Source: Burkholderia gladioli (GTDB lineage Bacteria; Pseudomonadota; Gammaproteobacteria; Burkholderiales; Burkholderiaceae). From it: a DNA stretch of 22,934 nt. Under the pieces are notes generated by a model, which made no database searches, was not told the origin of the DNA, and saw nothing but the letters and a program-made list of their open reading frames with translations. Position numbers and translations under genes: made by a program. The stretch covers positions 1 to 22,934 of the forward strand of contig WNEB01000004.1 in assembly GCA_009914575.1 (NCBI GenBank), read 5' to 3'. Each line of letters begins with the position of its first letter. Position 1 is the first letter of the stretch. Positions 8,431 through 17,783 of the stretch are shown here, piece after piece.

Positions 8431-8699
8431 GCCTGGCTCTCTTGAAATTTGAGTGGGTGAAAAGGGCCGCCGGGGTACGAAAACCTACGTCGCAAAACGG
8501 TATCTTCCCGCCCCTAGCCCCGCCCCAAGGCGGGGAAGTCCTCGCCGCCGGACGGGCTCGGGGGCCAGGCGGCGCAAGGCTTTGCCTGGCCCGAGCCCTC
8601 AAGCGTGCTCGTAGATTTCTCCGCATCAAGGGTTCGCTGCGCCGGGCTTCGCCCGCCCTTGACCCGGAAAAATCCACCCAATCGAAATTCAAGAGAGGC
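8431..8699. mobile_element. 269-bp MITE-like element inserted in the first codons of hisC
   Basis: The two ends are imperfect inverted repeats. From TCTCTTGAA inward, 20 of 24 positions match, including TGGGTG on both sides; the left end carries four extra bases near its tip. The element is flanked by a TGAT duplication and encodes no transposase, which fits a non-autonomous miniature element. Internal structure is dense: a CCCCGCC/GGCGGGG hairpin at 8518-8535, a long stem 8554-8570 with 8584-8598 built on GGGCTCGG and GCCAGGC, and a TCAAGGG/CCCTTGA stem (8626-8632, 8656-8662) enclosing CGGGC-TTC-GCCCG. The family and the source transposase are not identified. Confidence 0.8.
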
Positions 8700-8721
8700 T
8701 GATGTCTTGTGGCGTCATCAT
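8689..8721 (-). pseudogene. Original hisC start, now a 10-codon mini-ORF
   Basis: ATG-ATG-ACG-CCA-CAA-GAC-ATC encodes MMTPQDI, which matches the expected HisC N-terminus. Three codons further, inside the insertion, the frame meets TGA at 8689-8691 (reading SLS then stop). The native hisC start therefore now yields only a short peptide, with the remaining hisC coding sequence starting about 270 bases downstream. Confidence 0.75.
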
Positions 8722-8746
8722 GATGTGCGCGGCGGCGGCGGCGGCG

Positions 8747-8760
8747 GGCGGCGCGCCGCC
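8747..8760. repeat. GGCGGCGCGCCGCC palindrome and GGC run upstream of the hisC start
   Basis: A 14-base perfect palindrome, identical to the core of the one at 4431-4450, adjoins a run of GGC triplets (about 8730-8750). Both lie in the 197-base gap between hisD and the original hisC start. The rest of that gap shows no gene. Confidence 0.5.
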
Positions 8761-8918
8761 CTGTCTGCCTGGAGCCGCGCGGGAATCGGCGCGCGTTCCG
8801 AAGGGGTTGCCGATGTGGCGGTCATTGCGGACGGGGCCGGTCGGCGGATCGCTCGGCGGGCCGCCCCGTCGGCGCCGCGATGCCGGAATGCCGGTCGCGG
8901 CGCGCCATCCGGATGGCG

Positions 8919-10247
8919 TCAGTGATTGCCGTGGTTGCGCATCCGGTATTCGGCGGCGCGGGCATGCGCCTGCAGGCCTTCTCCGTAGGCGAGTTCCGAG
9001 GCGATCTCGCCGAGCGTCTGCGCGCCGTCGGCGCTGACTTCGATCAGGCTCGAACGCTTGATGAAATCGTAGACGCCGAGCGGCGACGAGAAACGCGCCG
9101 TGCGCGAGGTCGGCAGCACGTGGTTCGGGCCGGCGCAGTAATCGCCGAGGCTTTCGCTCGTGTAGCGGCCGAGGAAGATCGCGCCGGCGTGGCGGATCTG
9201 CTTGCCCCATTGCTGCGGTTCGAGCGCCGAAATTTCGAGATGCTCGGGCGCGATATCGTTGGCGATACTGCAGGCCTCCGCCATGTCGCGCACCTTGATC
9301 AGCGCGCCGCGGCCTTCGAGCGAGGCGCGGATCACGGCTTCGCGCGGCATGGTGGGCAGCAGCTCGGCGATCGCCTTCTCGACGCGCTCGATGAAGCCGG
9401 CGTCCGGGCACAGCAGGATCGATTGCGCGAGTTCGTCGTGCTCGGCCTGCGAGAACAGGTCCATCGCGACCCAGTGCGGATCGGTGGTGCCGTCGCAAAG
9501 CACGAGGATTTCGGACGGGCCGGCGATCATGTCGATGCCGACCGTGCCGAACACGCGGCGCTTGGCCGACGCCACGTAGGCGTTGCCCGGGCCGCAGATC
9601 TTGTCGACGGTCGGCACCGTGGCGGTGCCGTAGGCCATCGCGGCCACGGCCTGCGCGCCGCCGATCGTGAACACGCGATCAACGCCGCCGAGGTACGCCG
9701 CGGCCAGCACCAGATCGTTGACGACGCCGTCCGGGGTCGGCACCACCATCACGATCTCGCCCACGCCGGCCACGCGCGCCGGAATCGCGTTCATCAGCAC
9801 CGACGACGGATAGGCGGCCTTGCCGCCCGGCACATAGAGGCCGACGCGATCGAGCGGCAGCACCTTCTGGCCGAGCACCGTGCCGTCCGATTCCGTGTAC
9901 TGCCAGCTATGGCTGCCGCACTCGATCTTCTGCTTCTCGTGATAGACGCGCACGCGGGCGGCCGCGGCCTCCAGCGCCGCGCGGCGCTTCGGTTCGAGCC
10001 CTTCGAGCGCCGCTTCCAGCATGTCTTGGCGCAGTTCGAGCGCGTCCACGCTGGTAGCGTTCAGGCGGTCGAAGCGGTTCGTGTAGTCGAGCACGGCGGC
10101 GTCGCCGCGCGCCTTCACGTCGGCCAGGATGCCGGCGACCGAGCGTTCGATCGCCTCGTCCTCGCCCGCCTCGAAGGCGAGCACCGCGCGCAGGTCGGCC
10201 TGGAAGCCATCGTTGCTGGAATCGAGCTTGCGAATCTTGATGGACAT
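8919..10247 (-). CDS. hisD: Histidinol dehydrogenase HisD
   Basis: HisD is the zinc-dependent, NAD-linked enzyme that oxidises histidinol to histidine in two steps, the last reaction of the pathway. The 442-residue product has [13 protein letters not shown] (136-148), [15 protein letters not shown] (194-208), [19 protein letters not shown], the zinc-ligand stretch SQAEHDE (266-272) and the catalytic pair E335/H336 in IAPEHLEI. It follows hisG by 41 bases. Length and motifs are normal. Confidence 0.98.
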   Translation of the reverse strand: MSIKIRKLDSSNDGFQADLRAVLAFEAGEDEAIERSVAGILADVKARGDAAVLDYTNRFDRLNATSVDALELRQDMLEAALEGLEPKRRAALEAAAARVRVYHEKQKIECGSHSWQYTESDGTVLGQKVLPLDRVGLYVPGGKAAYPSSVLMNAIPARVAGVGEIVMVVPTPDGVVNDLVLAAAYLGGVDRVFTIGGAQAVAAMAYGTATVPTVDKICGPGNAYVASAKRRVFGTVGIDMIAGPSEILVLCDGTTDPHWVAMDLFSQAEHDELAQSILLCPDAGFIERVEKAIAELLPTMPREAVIRASLEGRGALIKVRDMAEACSIANDIAPEHLEISALEPQQWGKQIRHAGAIFLGRYTSESLGDYCAGPNHVLPTSRTARFSSPLGVYDFIKRSSLIEVSADGAQTLGEIASELAYGEGLQAHARAAEYRMRNHGNH

Positions 10248-10288
10248 GATGCTTTCCGTTCCGGTAATGCGCCGAGGGCCTGAACGCG

Positions 10289-10941
10289 TCAGGCCGCGAC
10301 CTGCTTCGATGCGCGTTCGAACGCGTCGAGAATCGGCTTCAGCGCGGCGCGCTTCAGTTTGAGCGCGGCCTGATTCACGACAAGGCGCGACGAAATCGGC
10401 ATGATTTCCTCGACCTCGACCAGATTGTTGGCGCGCAGCGTGCCGCCCGAGCTGACCAGGTCGACGATCGCGTCGGCCAGGCCGACCAGCGGCGCCAGCT
10501 CCATCGAGCCGTACAGCTTGATCAGATCGACGTGCACGCCCTTCGCGGCGAAATGCTCGCGCGCCGCCTGGGTGTACTTGGTCGCCACGCGCAGCCGCGC
10601 GCCCTGGCGCACCGCGTTGGCGTAGTCGAAGCCGGCCTGCACCGCCACCGACATGCGGCAGCGCGCGATGTTCAGGTCGATCGGCTGGTAGAGCCCCCCG
10701 CCGCCGTGCTCGATCAGCACGTCCTTGCCCGCCACGCCGAAATCGGTCGCGCCGTATTCGACATAGGTGGGCACGTCGGTAGCGCGCACGATGATCACGC
10801 GCACGTTCGGATCGTTGGTCGGCAGAATCAGCTTGCGCGACGATTCCGGATCCTCGGTCACCTCGATGCCCGCGACCGCCAGCAGCGGCACGGTTTCCTC
10901 GAAGATGCGCCCTTTCGACAGCGCGAGGGTCAGCGGTGCGT

Positions 10942-10945
<4 letters not shown>
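10289..10945 (-). CDS. hisG: ATP phosphoribosyltransferase HisG, short form
   Basis: HisG condenses ATP with PRPP, the committed step of histidine synthesis. At 218 residues it is the short form lacking the C-terminal regulatory domain; short HisG proteins need HisZ as regulatory partner. No hisZ is in the window, and in beta-proteobacteria hisZ usually lies elsewhere. The N-terminal [11 protein letters not shown] and the PRPP-binding loop [19 protein letters not shown] (157-175) are clear. Its ATG overlaps the murA stop (10942-10945). Confidence 0.97.
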
Positions 10946-12288
<1,343 letters not shown>

Positions 12289-12305
12289 GAAGTTCGTCCG
12301 TTCTT

Positions 12306-12545
12306 TTATGCGTTCTGCCATTCGGCGGGCGTCAGCGTCTTCATGCTGAGCGCGTGGATTTCCTGCTTCATGCGGTCGCCGAGCGCCGCGTAGACGAGCT
12401 GGTGACGCTGGATCAGCCGCTTGCCGTCGAATTCGGCCGACACGATGGTCGCGAAGAAATGCTGGCCGTCGCCTTCGACTTCCAGATGCGAGCAGACGAG
12501 ACCGCCCGCGATGTATTGCTTGACCTGTTCGGGAGTCGGCAACAT
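12306..12545 (-). CDS. ibaG: BolA-family protein IbaG
   Basis: The 79-residue protein is a BolA/IbaG (YrbA) family member. These proteins partner monothiol glutaredoxins in iron-sulfur cluster handling. The class-II KH-like fold is visible from [32 protein letters not shown] to the helix [17 protein letters not shown] and the C-terminal [15 protein letters not shown]. Its position directly before murA is conserved with E. coli, supporting ibaG over bolA. A GGAG lies about 8 bases before the ATG. It follows the permease gene by 20 bases. Confidence 0.93.
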   Translation of the reverse strand: MLPTPEQVKQYIAGGLVCSHLEVEGDGQHFFATIVSAEFDGKRLIQRHQLVYAALGDRMKQEIHALSMKTLTPAEWQNA

Positions 12546-12565
12546 GAAAAAAGCTCCAGTCGATA

Positions 12566-13320
12566 TCAGTGACGCAGCTTGTAGCCGGAGGCCAGGAGCC
12601 GCATCGCGATCAGCGCGAGCAGCACGAAGAAGCCGGCTACAAGCGCGAGGCTTTCGAACGGGTTGATGTCGGCGATGCCGAAAACCCGTAGCGGAAGCCG
12701 TCGATCATGTAGAAAAACGGGTTGAGACGCGAGATCTCGCGCCACATGGGCGGCAGCGAGTGCGTCGAGTAGAACACGCCGGACAGGAACGTCAGCGGCA
12801 TGATCAGGAAATTCTGAAACGCGGCCAGCTGATCGAACTTCTCGGCCACGATGCCGGCAATCAGGCCGAGCGTGCCGAGAATCGCCGAACCGAACAGCGC
12901 GAACAGCACGATGAACAGCTGCGAGGTGAAGCCGACCGGCACGAACCAGATCGTCACCACGAACACGCCGAGGCCGACCGCCAGCCCGCGCACCACGACC
13001 GCCAGCACGTAGGCGCCGAAGATGTCGGCGTAGGACAGCGGCGGCAGCAGCATGAACACCAGGTTGCCGGTGATCTTCGACTGGATCAACGACGACGAGC
13101 TGTTGGCGAACGCGTTCTGCAGCACGCTCATCATCACCAGGCCGGGCACCAGGAAGCTCACGTACTCGACGCCCGGATAGACGTTGACACGGCCCGACAG
13201 CGCATGGCCGAAGATCGTCAGATACAGCAGCGCCGTCACGACCGGCGCGAGCACGGTCTGGAACGACACCTTCCAGAACCACAGCATTTCCTTGTAGAAC
13301 AGCGTGCGAAACCCGCTCAT
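12566..13320 (-). pseudogene. ABC-2 type permease (YadH-like), frameshifted near its 3' end
   Basis: This would be the membrane subunit of an ABC-2 exporter of the YadH/NodJ type. From ATG 13318-13320 the frame reads MSGFRTLFYKEMLWFWKV and continues through about five hydrophobic segments and LTFLSGVFYSTHSLP to IDGFRYGF. There one base is missing from a run now AAAA on the plus strand (12681-12684). The expected continuation FGIADINPFESLALV and the last transmembrane helix to KLRH lie in the next frame, ending at 12566. The uncorrected frame ends at 12637 after 15 unrelated residues. The homopolymer context makes a sequencing error possible. The start overlaps the ATPase stop in an ATGA junction. 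Confidence 0.85.
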
Positions 13321-14241
13321 GCCAACCCCTCGACCACATCGGCTCCGTTCATCACCTGGACGAACACGTCCTCGAGGTCGGCCTTGCGCACCTCGATCTC
13401 CTCGAACGCGCAGCCCGCCGCGCGGCAGGCCGACAGGATCCGTTCGACCTCGTCGTAGTTGGTGAGCCGCAGCAGATGCTCGCGCGCGCCGGACGGCGCC
13501 GGCTCGCTCGCCAGCGCGCGCAGTTCGGTCGGCAGCTCGCCCTGCGACAGGCGCAGGTAAAGCTGCAGCCCGGCGAAGCGGCGCAGCAGCGCAGGTGCGC
13601 TCGAGCGCCACCACCTCGCCGCGCCGCAGCATGGCGATGCGGTCGCACAGCGACTCGGCTTCCTCGAGGTAGTGGGTGGTCAGCACGATCGTGTGACCTT
13701 CGCGGTTCAGGCGCGAGATGAACTTCCAGAGCGTCTGGCGCAGTTCGACGTCGACGCCGGCGGTCGGATCGTCGAGAACGATCACGGGCGGGCGGTGCAC
13801 CAGCGCCTGCGCGACCAGCACGCGGCGCTTCATGCCGCCCGACAGCGCGCGCATGTTGGTGTCGGCCTTCTCGGTCAGATCGAGATTGGCCATCACCTCG
13901 TCGATCCAGTCGTCGTTGCGGCGCAGACCGAAATAGCCGGACTGGATGCGCAGCGTTTCGCGCACGGAGAAGAACGGATCGAACACCAGCTCCTGCGGCA
14001 CCACGCCGAGCGCGCGGCGCGCGCCGCGAAAATCGGCGACGACATCGTGGCCGCGCACCGAGATGCTGCCTTCATCGGCGCGGGCGAGCCCGGCCAGGAT
14101 GCTGATGAGCGTGGTCTTGCCTGCGCCGTTCGGACCGAGCAGGCCGAAGAATGCGCCCTCCTCGACGGACAGGCTGACGCCCTTGAGCGCCTGAAGCGAC
14201 TGGTAGCGCTTCTTGACGTTGCGGATTTCTATGGCTGACAT
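13317..14241 (-). pseudogene. ABC transporter ATPase (YadG-like), frameshifted and with an altered Walker B Glu
   Basis: This would be the ATPase subunit paired with the following permease. From ATG 14239-14241 it has Walker A GPNGAGKT (36-43), signature LSGGMKRR (133-140), Walker B VIVLDD (153-158) and switch His in LTTH (190). Position 158, normally the catalytic Glu of LDEPTAG, is Asp (GAT). After ALERT (216) the frame shifts at 13590-13596: a net two-base loss or one-base gain. The expected C-terminal region (LLRRFAGLQLYLRL to VFVQVMNG) continues in another frame to TGA 13317-13319. Uncorrected, the first frame runs on through about 95 scrambled Arg/Gly/Ala-rich residues and joins the permease in frame. 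Confidence 0.85.
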
Positions 14242-14336
14242 GACTGAGCGCGGCGAACGGGCGCCGCGACGCCTGATTCTGGTCGTGAAAACGAATGGGA
14301 AAAATGGGGCCGATTGGATGCCCCGCAAAACGGTTG

Positions 14337-14342
14337 ATTATA
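14337..14342 (-). promoter_or_regulatory. TATAAT -10 box upstream of the ABC-ibaG-murA-his-tat unit
   Basis: A perfect TATAAT on the minus strand lies in the 194-base gap between mlaB and the ATPase gene, about 95 bases before the start codon. It sits in GCCCTATAAT, the same 10-mer as the mlaF upstream box. No good -35 hexamer is seen at 17 bases (CGGACC region). It is the only strong promoter candidate before the long operon; the rest of the gap shows no gene. Confidence 0.55.
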
Positions 14343-14435
14343 GGGCAAACCGGCAGGGCGGTCCGGGGCGGCGAACCCGCAGCGGACCGGCGCCCTCGCG
14401 CGCATCGCTGCGGCGGGGCATCGCTCGGGCGAGCG

Positions 14436-14705
14436 TCAATGTCGCCCGGTCAGGAGGGCGTCGATGCCGTAGGCGCGCGCGAGGCTGGCGAGCTTTGGCG
14501 GCAGATTGAGGATGTTGAGGTTCGCCCCGCGCGCCTGCGCGGCGCGTTGCCAGGCGAGCAGCACCGCCAGCGCGACCGAGTCGAACTGCGCGAGGGCCGC
14601 GCAGTCGACCGCGGTGGCGCCGGAGGCGATCCGGCCGAGCCCGTCGTCGAGCGCGGCCTTCGCGCTCGCGTGGGTCAGCGTGGCGCCGATGGCGAACTGG
14701 CTCAC
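14436..14705 (-). CDS. mlaB: STAS-domain protein MlaB
   Basis: MlaB is the cytoplasmic STAS subunit that binds the MlaF ATPase and stabilises the MlaFEDB complex. The 89-residue product has the STAS pattern: strand TAVDCAALAQFDSVALAVLLAW (31-52), with S43 at the position equivalent to the conserved Ser/Thr after Asp, then ARGANLNILNLPPKLASLARAYGIDALL. Its ATG overlaps the mlaC stop (14702-14705). It closes the mla set. Confidence 0.9.
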   Translation of the reverse strand: MSQFAIGATLTHASAKAALDDGLGRIASGATAVDCAALAQFDSVALAVLLAWQRAAQARGANLNILNLPPKLASLARAYGIDALLTGRH

Positions 14706-15328
14706 GATGCCTTGCCGCTCGCCAGTTGCTGATTGCGCTGCGTCAGGAACTGGATCAGCCCGTCCACGCCGCTTTGCTGGATCTTCTCGTTGAACTGCTG
14801 CTGGTACGTCTGGATAAGCCAGGCGCCGAGCACGTTCAGGTCATAGACGCGCCAGCCTTGCGCCGACTTGTACAAGCGGTAATCGATCTGCGCCGGCTGG
14901 CCGTTGGTCTGGGCCAGCGTGCGGACCACCACGTCGGTCGCGCCCGGATCGGCACGGAACGGCGGGTACTGGATCTGCTGGTCGGCCTTCAGCTGCGAGA
15001 TCGCGCCGGAATAGGTGCGGATCAGCAGCATCTTGAACTGCTCGATCACCTGATCCTGCTGCTGCGGCGTGGCGGCGCGCCAGTTGCGGCCCATCACGAG
15101 CTGCGTGGTGCGGCGGAAATCGGTGTACGGCAGGATGTCGCGATTGACGATGTCGGTGATCTTGCCGATGTCGCCGGGCTTGATCGATTGCGTGCGGACC
15201 TCGTTGAGCACTTGCTCGGTGACCGTCTTGATGAGCGCTTGCGGATTCGACTGGTCGACCTGAGCGTAGGCCGCGCCGCCGAACGAGAGGAAGGCGGCGA
15301 CGACGGGGATCAGAAACAGTTTTTTCAT
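14702..15328 (-). CDS. mlaC: Phospholipid-binding periplasmic protein MlaC
   Basis: MlaC shuttles phospholipids across the periplasm between the outer-membrane MlaA complex and the inner-membrane MlaFEDB complex. The 208-residue product begins MKKLFLIPVVAAFLSFGGAA, a Sec signal peptide with a likely AYA cleavage site near residue 22. The Tol_Tol_Ttg2 fold follows (QLVMGRNWRAATPQQQDQVIEQFK and YRLYKSAQGWRVYDLNVLGAW). AGGA lies 7 bases before the chosen ATG; the frame is open upstream to 15403 but without a signal peptide there. It lies 28 bases after mlaA. Confidence 0.96.
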   Translation of the reverse strand: MKKLFLIPVVAAFLSFGGAAYAQVDQSNPQALIKTVTEQVLNEVRTQSIKPGDIGKITDIVNRDILPYTDFRRTTQLVMGRNWRAATPQQQDQVIEQFKMLLIRTYSGAISQLKADQQIQYPPFRADPGATDVVVRTLAQTNGQPAQIDYRLYKSAQGWRVYDLNVLGAWLIQTYQQQFNEKIQQSGVDGLIQFLTQRNQQLASGKAS

Positions 15329-15356
15329 GAGCGTGTCCTGCGAAGTAAGCGGTGCG

Positions 15357-16430
15357 TCATTTTGAACCGGTAACGGGCTGCAAGTTGCATCCGTCACCGT
15401 CACAAACGTTTCCGGCTGTAACGAACCGGGGCCGGATCAGTGGAGGCGCAGGCTCGGCCAATGGAAGCCGGAAGCCGTTCGGCGACGGCGGCACGACGTT
15501 CTGCGCCGGCACGTGGGGGGCACTGACCGGATTCGGCTGCGCGACCGCGTCCGACGCCTCCGAGGCGGGTACAGCGGCAGCCGCCGAAGCCGGCACCGCG
15601 CGGGCCGGCGAGACCGCCGCGCCGGCTGCGGCACCCGCGGCACCCGTTGCCGGCGCCGAGCCGTCTTCCGGCAGGTCGTACTTCGGCAGCGAATCGCTGC
15701 TGTAGTCGGGCACCGCCGCCGCGGCCTTCCGGTCGCCGGGGCCGCCCGAGGCGGAAATCAGCGACTGGCGGCGTTGCAGGTAGGCGTTGCGCACGAACGA
15801 ATACTTGTCGATCGCGGCTGCGTCGAGCACGTCGCCCGCGCCGAGCAGGTTGGCGCGCGTGTTCAGCAGATTCACGCCGAACAGGCCCCAGCTCAGCGCA
15901 TCGGGGTGCACGTAGGTCAGCGGGTTGCCGGCGTAGTCGACGGCGAGGCCCGCCGTGTCGCGCACCGTGCTCGGTCCGAGGAACGGCAGCACGACGTACG
16001 GGCCGGCCGGCACGCCGTAGTGGCCGAGCGTGATGCCGAAGTCGTTGGTGTGCTTGGGCAGCTTCGCGACCGTCGCCACGTCGAACAGGCCGCCGACGCC
16101 GAACACCGTGTTGATCACCACGCGCATGATGTCGCCCACGCCGTCGGCGATGCGCAGCTGCACGAGGTTGTTGGCGGCGATGTACACGTCGCCGATGTTC
16201 GAGAAGAAATTCGTCACGCTCTCGCGGACCGGCCCCGGCACCACCCACTGATAGCCCTTCGCGGCGGGCTTCAGCGCATAGGTGTCGATCGTGTGGTTGA
16301 ACTTGTACATCGTGCGGTTGAAGCCTTCCATCGGATCGCCCTTGGTGGGCGTCTGGACGGTGGCGCAACCGCTCATCGCAACGACAGCCGCGGCGACCAG
16401 TGCCGCGTTCCTGAAGCGCATGGTCTGCAT
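15357..16430 (-). CDS. mlaA: Outer-membrane lipoprotein MlaA (VacJ) with a long C-terminal tail
   Basis: MlaA removes mislocalised phospholipids from the outer leaflet of the outer membrane. The 357-residue product has a lipoprotein signal with lipobox MSGC (C22), then the VacJ core: DPMEGFNRTMYKFN, PGPVRESVTNFFSNIGD, NTVFGVGGLFDVA, FGITLGHYGVPAGPYVVLPFLGPSTVRD and FVRNAYLQRRQSLI. The core ends near residue 225. After it comes a tail of about 130 residues, rich in Ala, Pro and Ser, ending in a CDGDGC motif; E. coli MlaA has about 250 residues in total. GAGGGAA precedes ATG 16428-16430; a second ATG lies three codons later. Confidence 0.95.
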   Translation of the reverse strand: MQTMRFRNAALVAAAVVAMSGCATVQTPTKGDPMEGFNRTMYKFNHTIDTYALKPAAKGYQWVVPGPVRESVTNFFSNIGDVYIAANNLVQLRIADGVGDIMRVVINTVFGVGGLFDVATVAKLPKHTNDFGITLGHYGVPAGPYVVLPFLGPSTVRDTAGLAVDYAGNPLTYVHPDALSWGLFGVNLLNTRANLLGAGDVLDAAAIDKYSFVRNAYLQRRQSLISASGGPGDRKAAAAVPDYSSDSLPKYDLPEDGSAPATGAAGAAAGAAVSPARAVPASAAAAVPASEASDAVAQPNPVSAPHVPAQNVVPPSPNGFRLPLAEPAPPLIRPRFVTAGNVCDGDGCNLQPVTGSK

Positions 16431-16483
16431 GGTTATTCCCTCTTCTCTTTTGTCTTGTTTCGTCGTGGGGATGATGGCGCCCG

Positions 16484-16999
16484 TTACTGCGCGCCCGCCC
16501 CCGAGGCCGCGGCTGCCGCCGGCGGCTTCGTGCCGCCCGCATCCGCCGCCTTGCTGTACAGGAATTGCCCGATCAGATTTTCCAGCACGATCGCCGATTG
16601 CGTCATCGTGATGGTATCGCCCGCTTTCAGCATTTCCGTGTCACCGCCCGGTTCGAGCCCGATGTACTGCTCGCCGAGCAGGCCGGAGGTCAGGATCTTC
16701 GCCGACGAATCCTTCGGAAATTCGTACTGCTTGTCCACGTCGATCGTGACGACGGCCTGATAGGTATTGGTGTCGAAGCCGATCGCGCCGACCCGGCCGA
16801 CCACCACGCCGGCGCTCTTGACCGCGGCGCGCGGCTTCAGGCCGCCGATATTGTCGAACTTCATCTTGACCGGGTAGGTCTGCTGGAACGACAGCGAGCT
16901 CATGTTGCCCACCTTCAGCGCGAGGAACAGCAGGGCCAGGAAGCCCACCACCACGAACAGGCCGACCCAGAAGTCGAGAGCAGTCTTTTTCATCGTCAT
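16484..16999 (-). CDS. mlaD: Phospholipid-binding MCE protein MlaD
   Basis: MlaD is the membrane-anchored MCE-domain subunit that forms a hexameric ring and receives lipid from MlaC. The 171-residue product has one N-terminal transmembrane helix (DFWVGLFVVVGFLALLFLAL) followed by the MCE domain: FDNIGGLKPRAAVKSAGVVVG, LTSGLLGEQYIGLEPGG and the hydrophobic stretch VLENLIGQFLYS that lines the pore. It ends in an Ala-rich tail. Starts at 16999 or 16993 (MKKTALDF) are both possible. It follows mlaE by 16 bases. Confidence 0.96.
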   Translation of the reverse strand: MTMKKTALDFWVGLFVVVGFLALLFLALKVGNMSSLSFQQTYPVKMKFDNIGGLKPRAAVKSAGVVVGRVGAIGFDTNTYQAVVTIDVDKQYEFPKDSSAKILTSGLLGEQYIGLEPGGDTEMLKAGDTITMTQSAIVLENLIGQFLYSKAADAGGTKPPAAAAASGAGAQ

Positions 17000-17015
17000 C
17001 TCTGAAATGGCCGAC

Positions 17016-17783
17016 TCAGCTGAACATAAGCGCAGTCAGCAGGAAATCGAGGCCGAGTACCGCGAGCGACGCGTACACGACGGTTCGGGTGGTCGCGCGC
17101 GACACGCCTTCCGGCGTCGGCTTCGCTTCGTAACCCTGGTAGAGCGCCGTGAAGGTGACGGCGAAGCCGAACACCACGCTCTTGAGCACGCCGTTGCCGA
17201 CGTCGGACCAGACGTCCACGCTGCCCTGCATCTGCGACCAGAACGCGCCCGGATCGACGCCGATCAGGATCACGCCGACCACGTAACCGCCGATCACGCC
17301 GACCGCGCAGAAGATCGCCGAGAGCAGCGGCATCGTGATGATGCCGGCCCACATGCGCGGCGCGATCACGTTCTTGATCGGATCGATCGCCATCATCTCG
17401 AGCGCCGTGAGCTGCTCGCCGGCCTTCATCAGGCCGATTTCGGCCGTCAGCGAGGTGCCGGCGCGGCCCGCGAACAGCAGCGCGGTGACCACCGGCCCCA
17501 GCTCGCGCACCAGCGAGAGCGCCACCAGCAGGCCGAGCGACTGCTCCGCGCCGTAGCGGTTCAGCGTGTAGTAGCCCTGCAGGCCCAGCACGAAGCCGAC
17601 GAACAGCCCCGACACGGCAATGATCACGAACGAATAATTGCCGAGGAAGTGGATCTGTTTCGTGACGAGCCGCGACCGGCGCAACAGGGCGAAGCATTCG
17701 AACACGAGGCGCACGAACAGCCGGGATGCATACCCCGTGCGTTCGAGACCGCCGACCACGTAACGACCGATCGCGCTGATCAT
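17016..17783 (-). CDS. mlaE: Phospholipid ABC transporter permease MlaE
   Basis: MlaE is the permease dimer at the centre of the MlaFEDB complex. The 255-residue product has an N-terminal amphipathic region and about five hydrophobic segments, with the conserved LVRELGPVVTALLFAGRAGTSLTAEIG and MKAGEQLTALEMMAIDP coupling region (EQxxAL). The start at 17781-17783 overlaps the mlaF stop by 4 bases (ATGA 17780-17783). The frame is open further upstream inside mlaF, but MISAIGRYV is the natural N-terminus. Confidence 0.97.
   Translation of the reverse strand: MISAIGRYVVGGLERTGYASRLFVRLVFECFALLRRSRLVTKQIHFLGNYSFVIIAVSGLFVGFVLGLQGYYTLNRYGAEQSLGLLVALSLVRELGPVVTALLFAGRAGTSLTAEIGLMKAGEQLTALEMMAIDPIKNVIAPRMWAGIITMPLLSAIFCAVGVIGGYVVGVILIGVDPGAFWSQMQGSVDVWSDVGNGVLKSVVFGFAVTFTALYQGYEAKPTPEGVSRATTRTVVYASLAVLGLDFLLTALMFS

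Noticed and set aside
8487..8692. 401-codon minus-strand frame running through the hisC insertion, as a novel protein
   Set aside because: Its N-terminus is read from the element and its remainder is an out-of-frame reading of hisC; no plausible start or family signal.
8431..8699. The hisC insertion as a CRISPR array or tRNA-like element
   Set aside because: There are no regularly spaced repeats and no cloverleaf; inverted ends with a target duplication fit a miniature transposable element.
8880..10283. 467-codon plus-strand open frame opposite hisD
   Set aside because: Rich in His, Arg and Ala with no family motif, and fully antisense to a clear hisD; high GC content leaves long spurious frames open. 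Similar antisense frames over murA, hisF, thiE and thiO were rejected for the same reason.
12289..12321. ATG at 12321 as the murA start
   Set aside because: It would overlap ibaG by 16 bases and add 11 residues not seen in relatives as I recall them; GTG 12288 gives the expected [11 protein letters not shown].
12637..14328. A natural ATPase-permease fusion gene
   Set aside because: The expected ATPase C-terminus and its ATGA junction with the permease are still readable in another frame, so the fusion is a product of a frameshift, not an evolved architecture.
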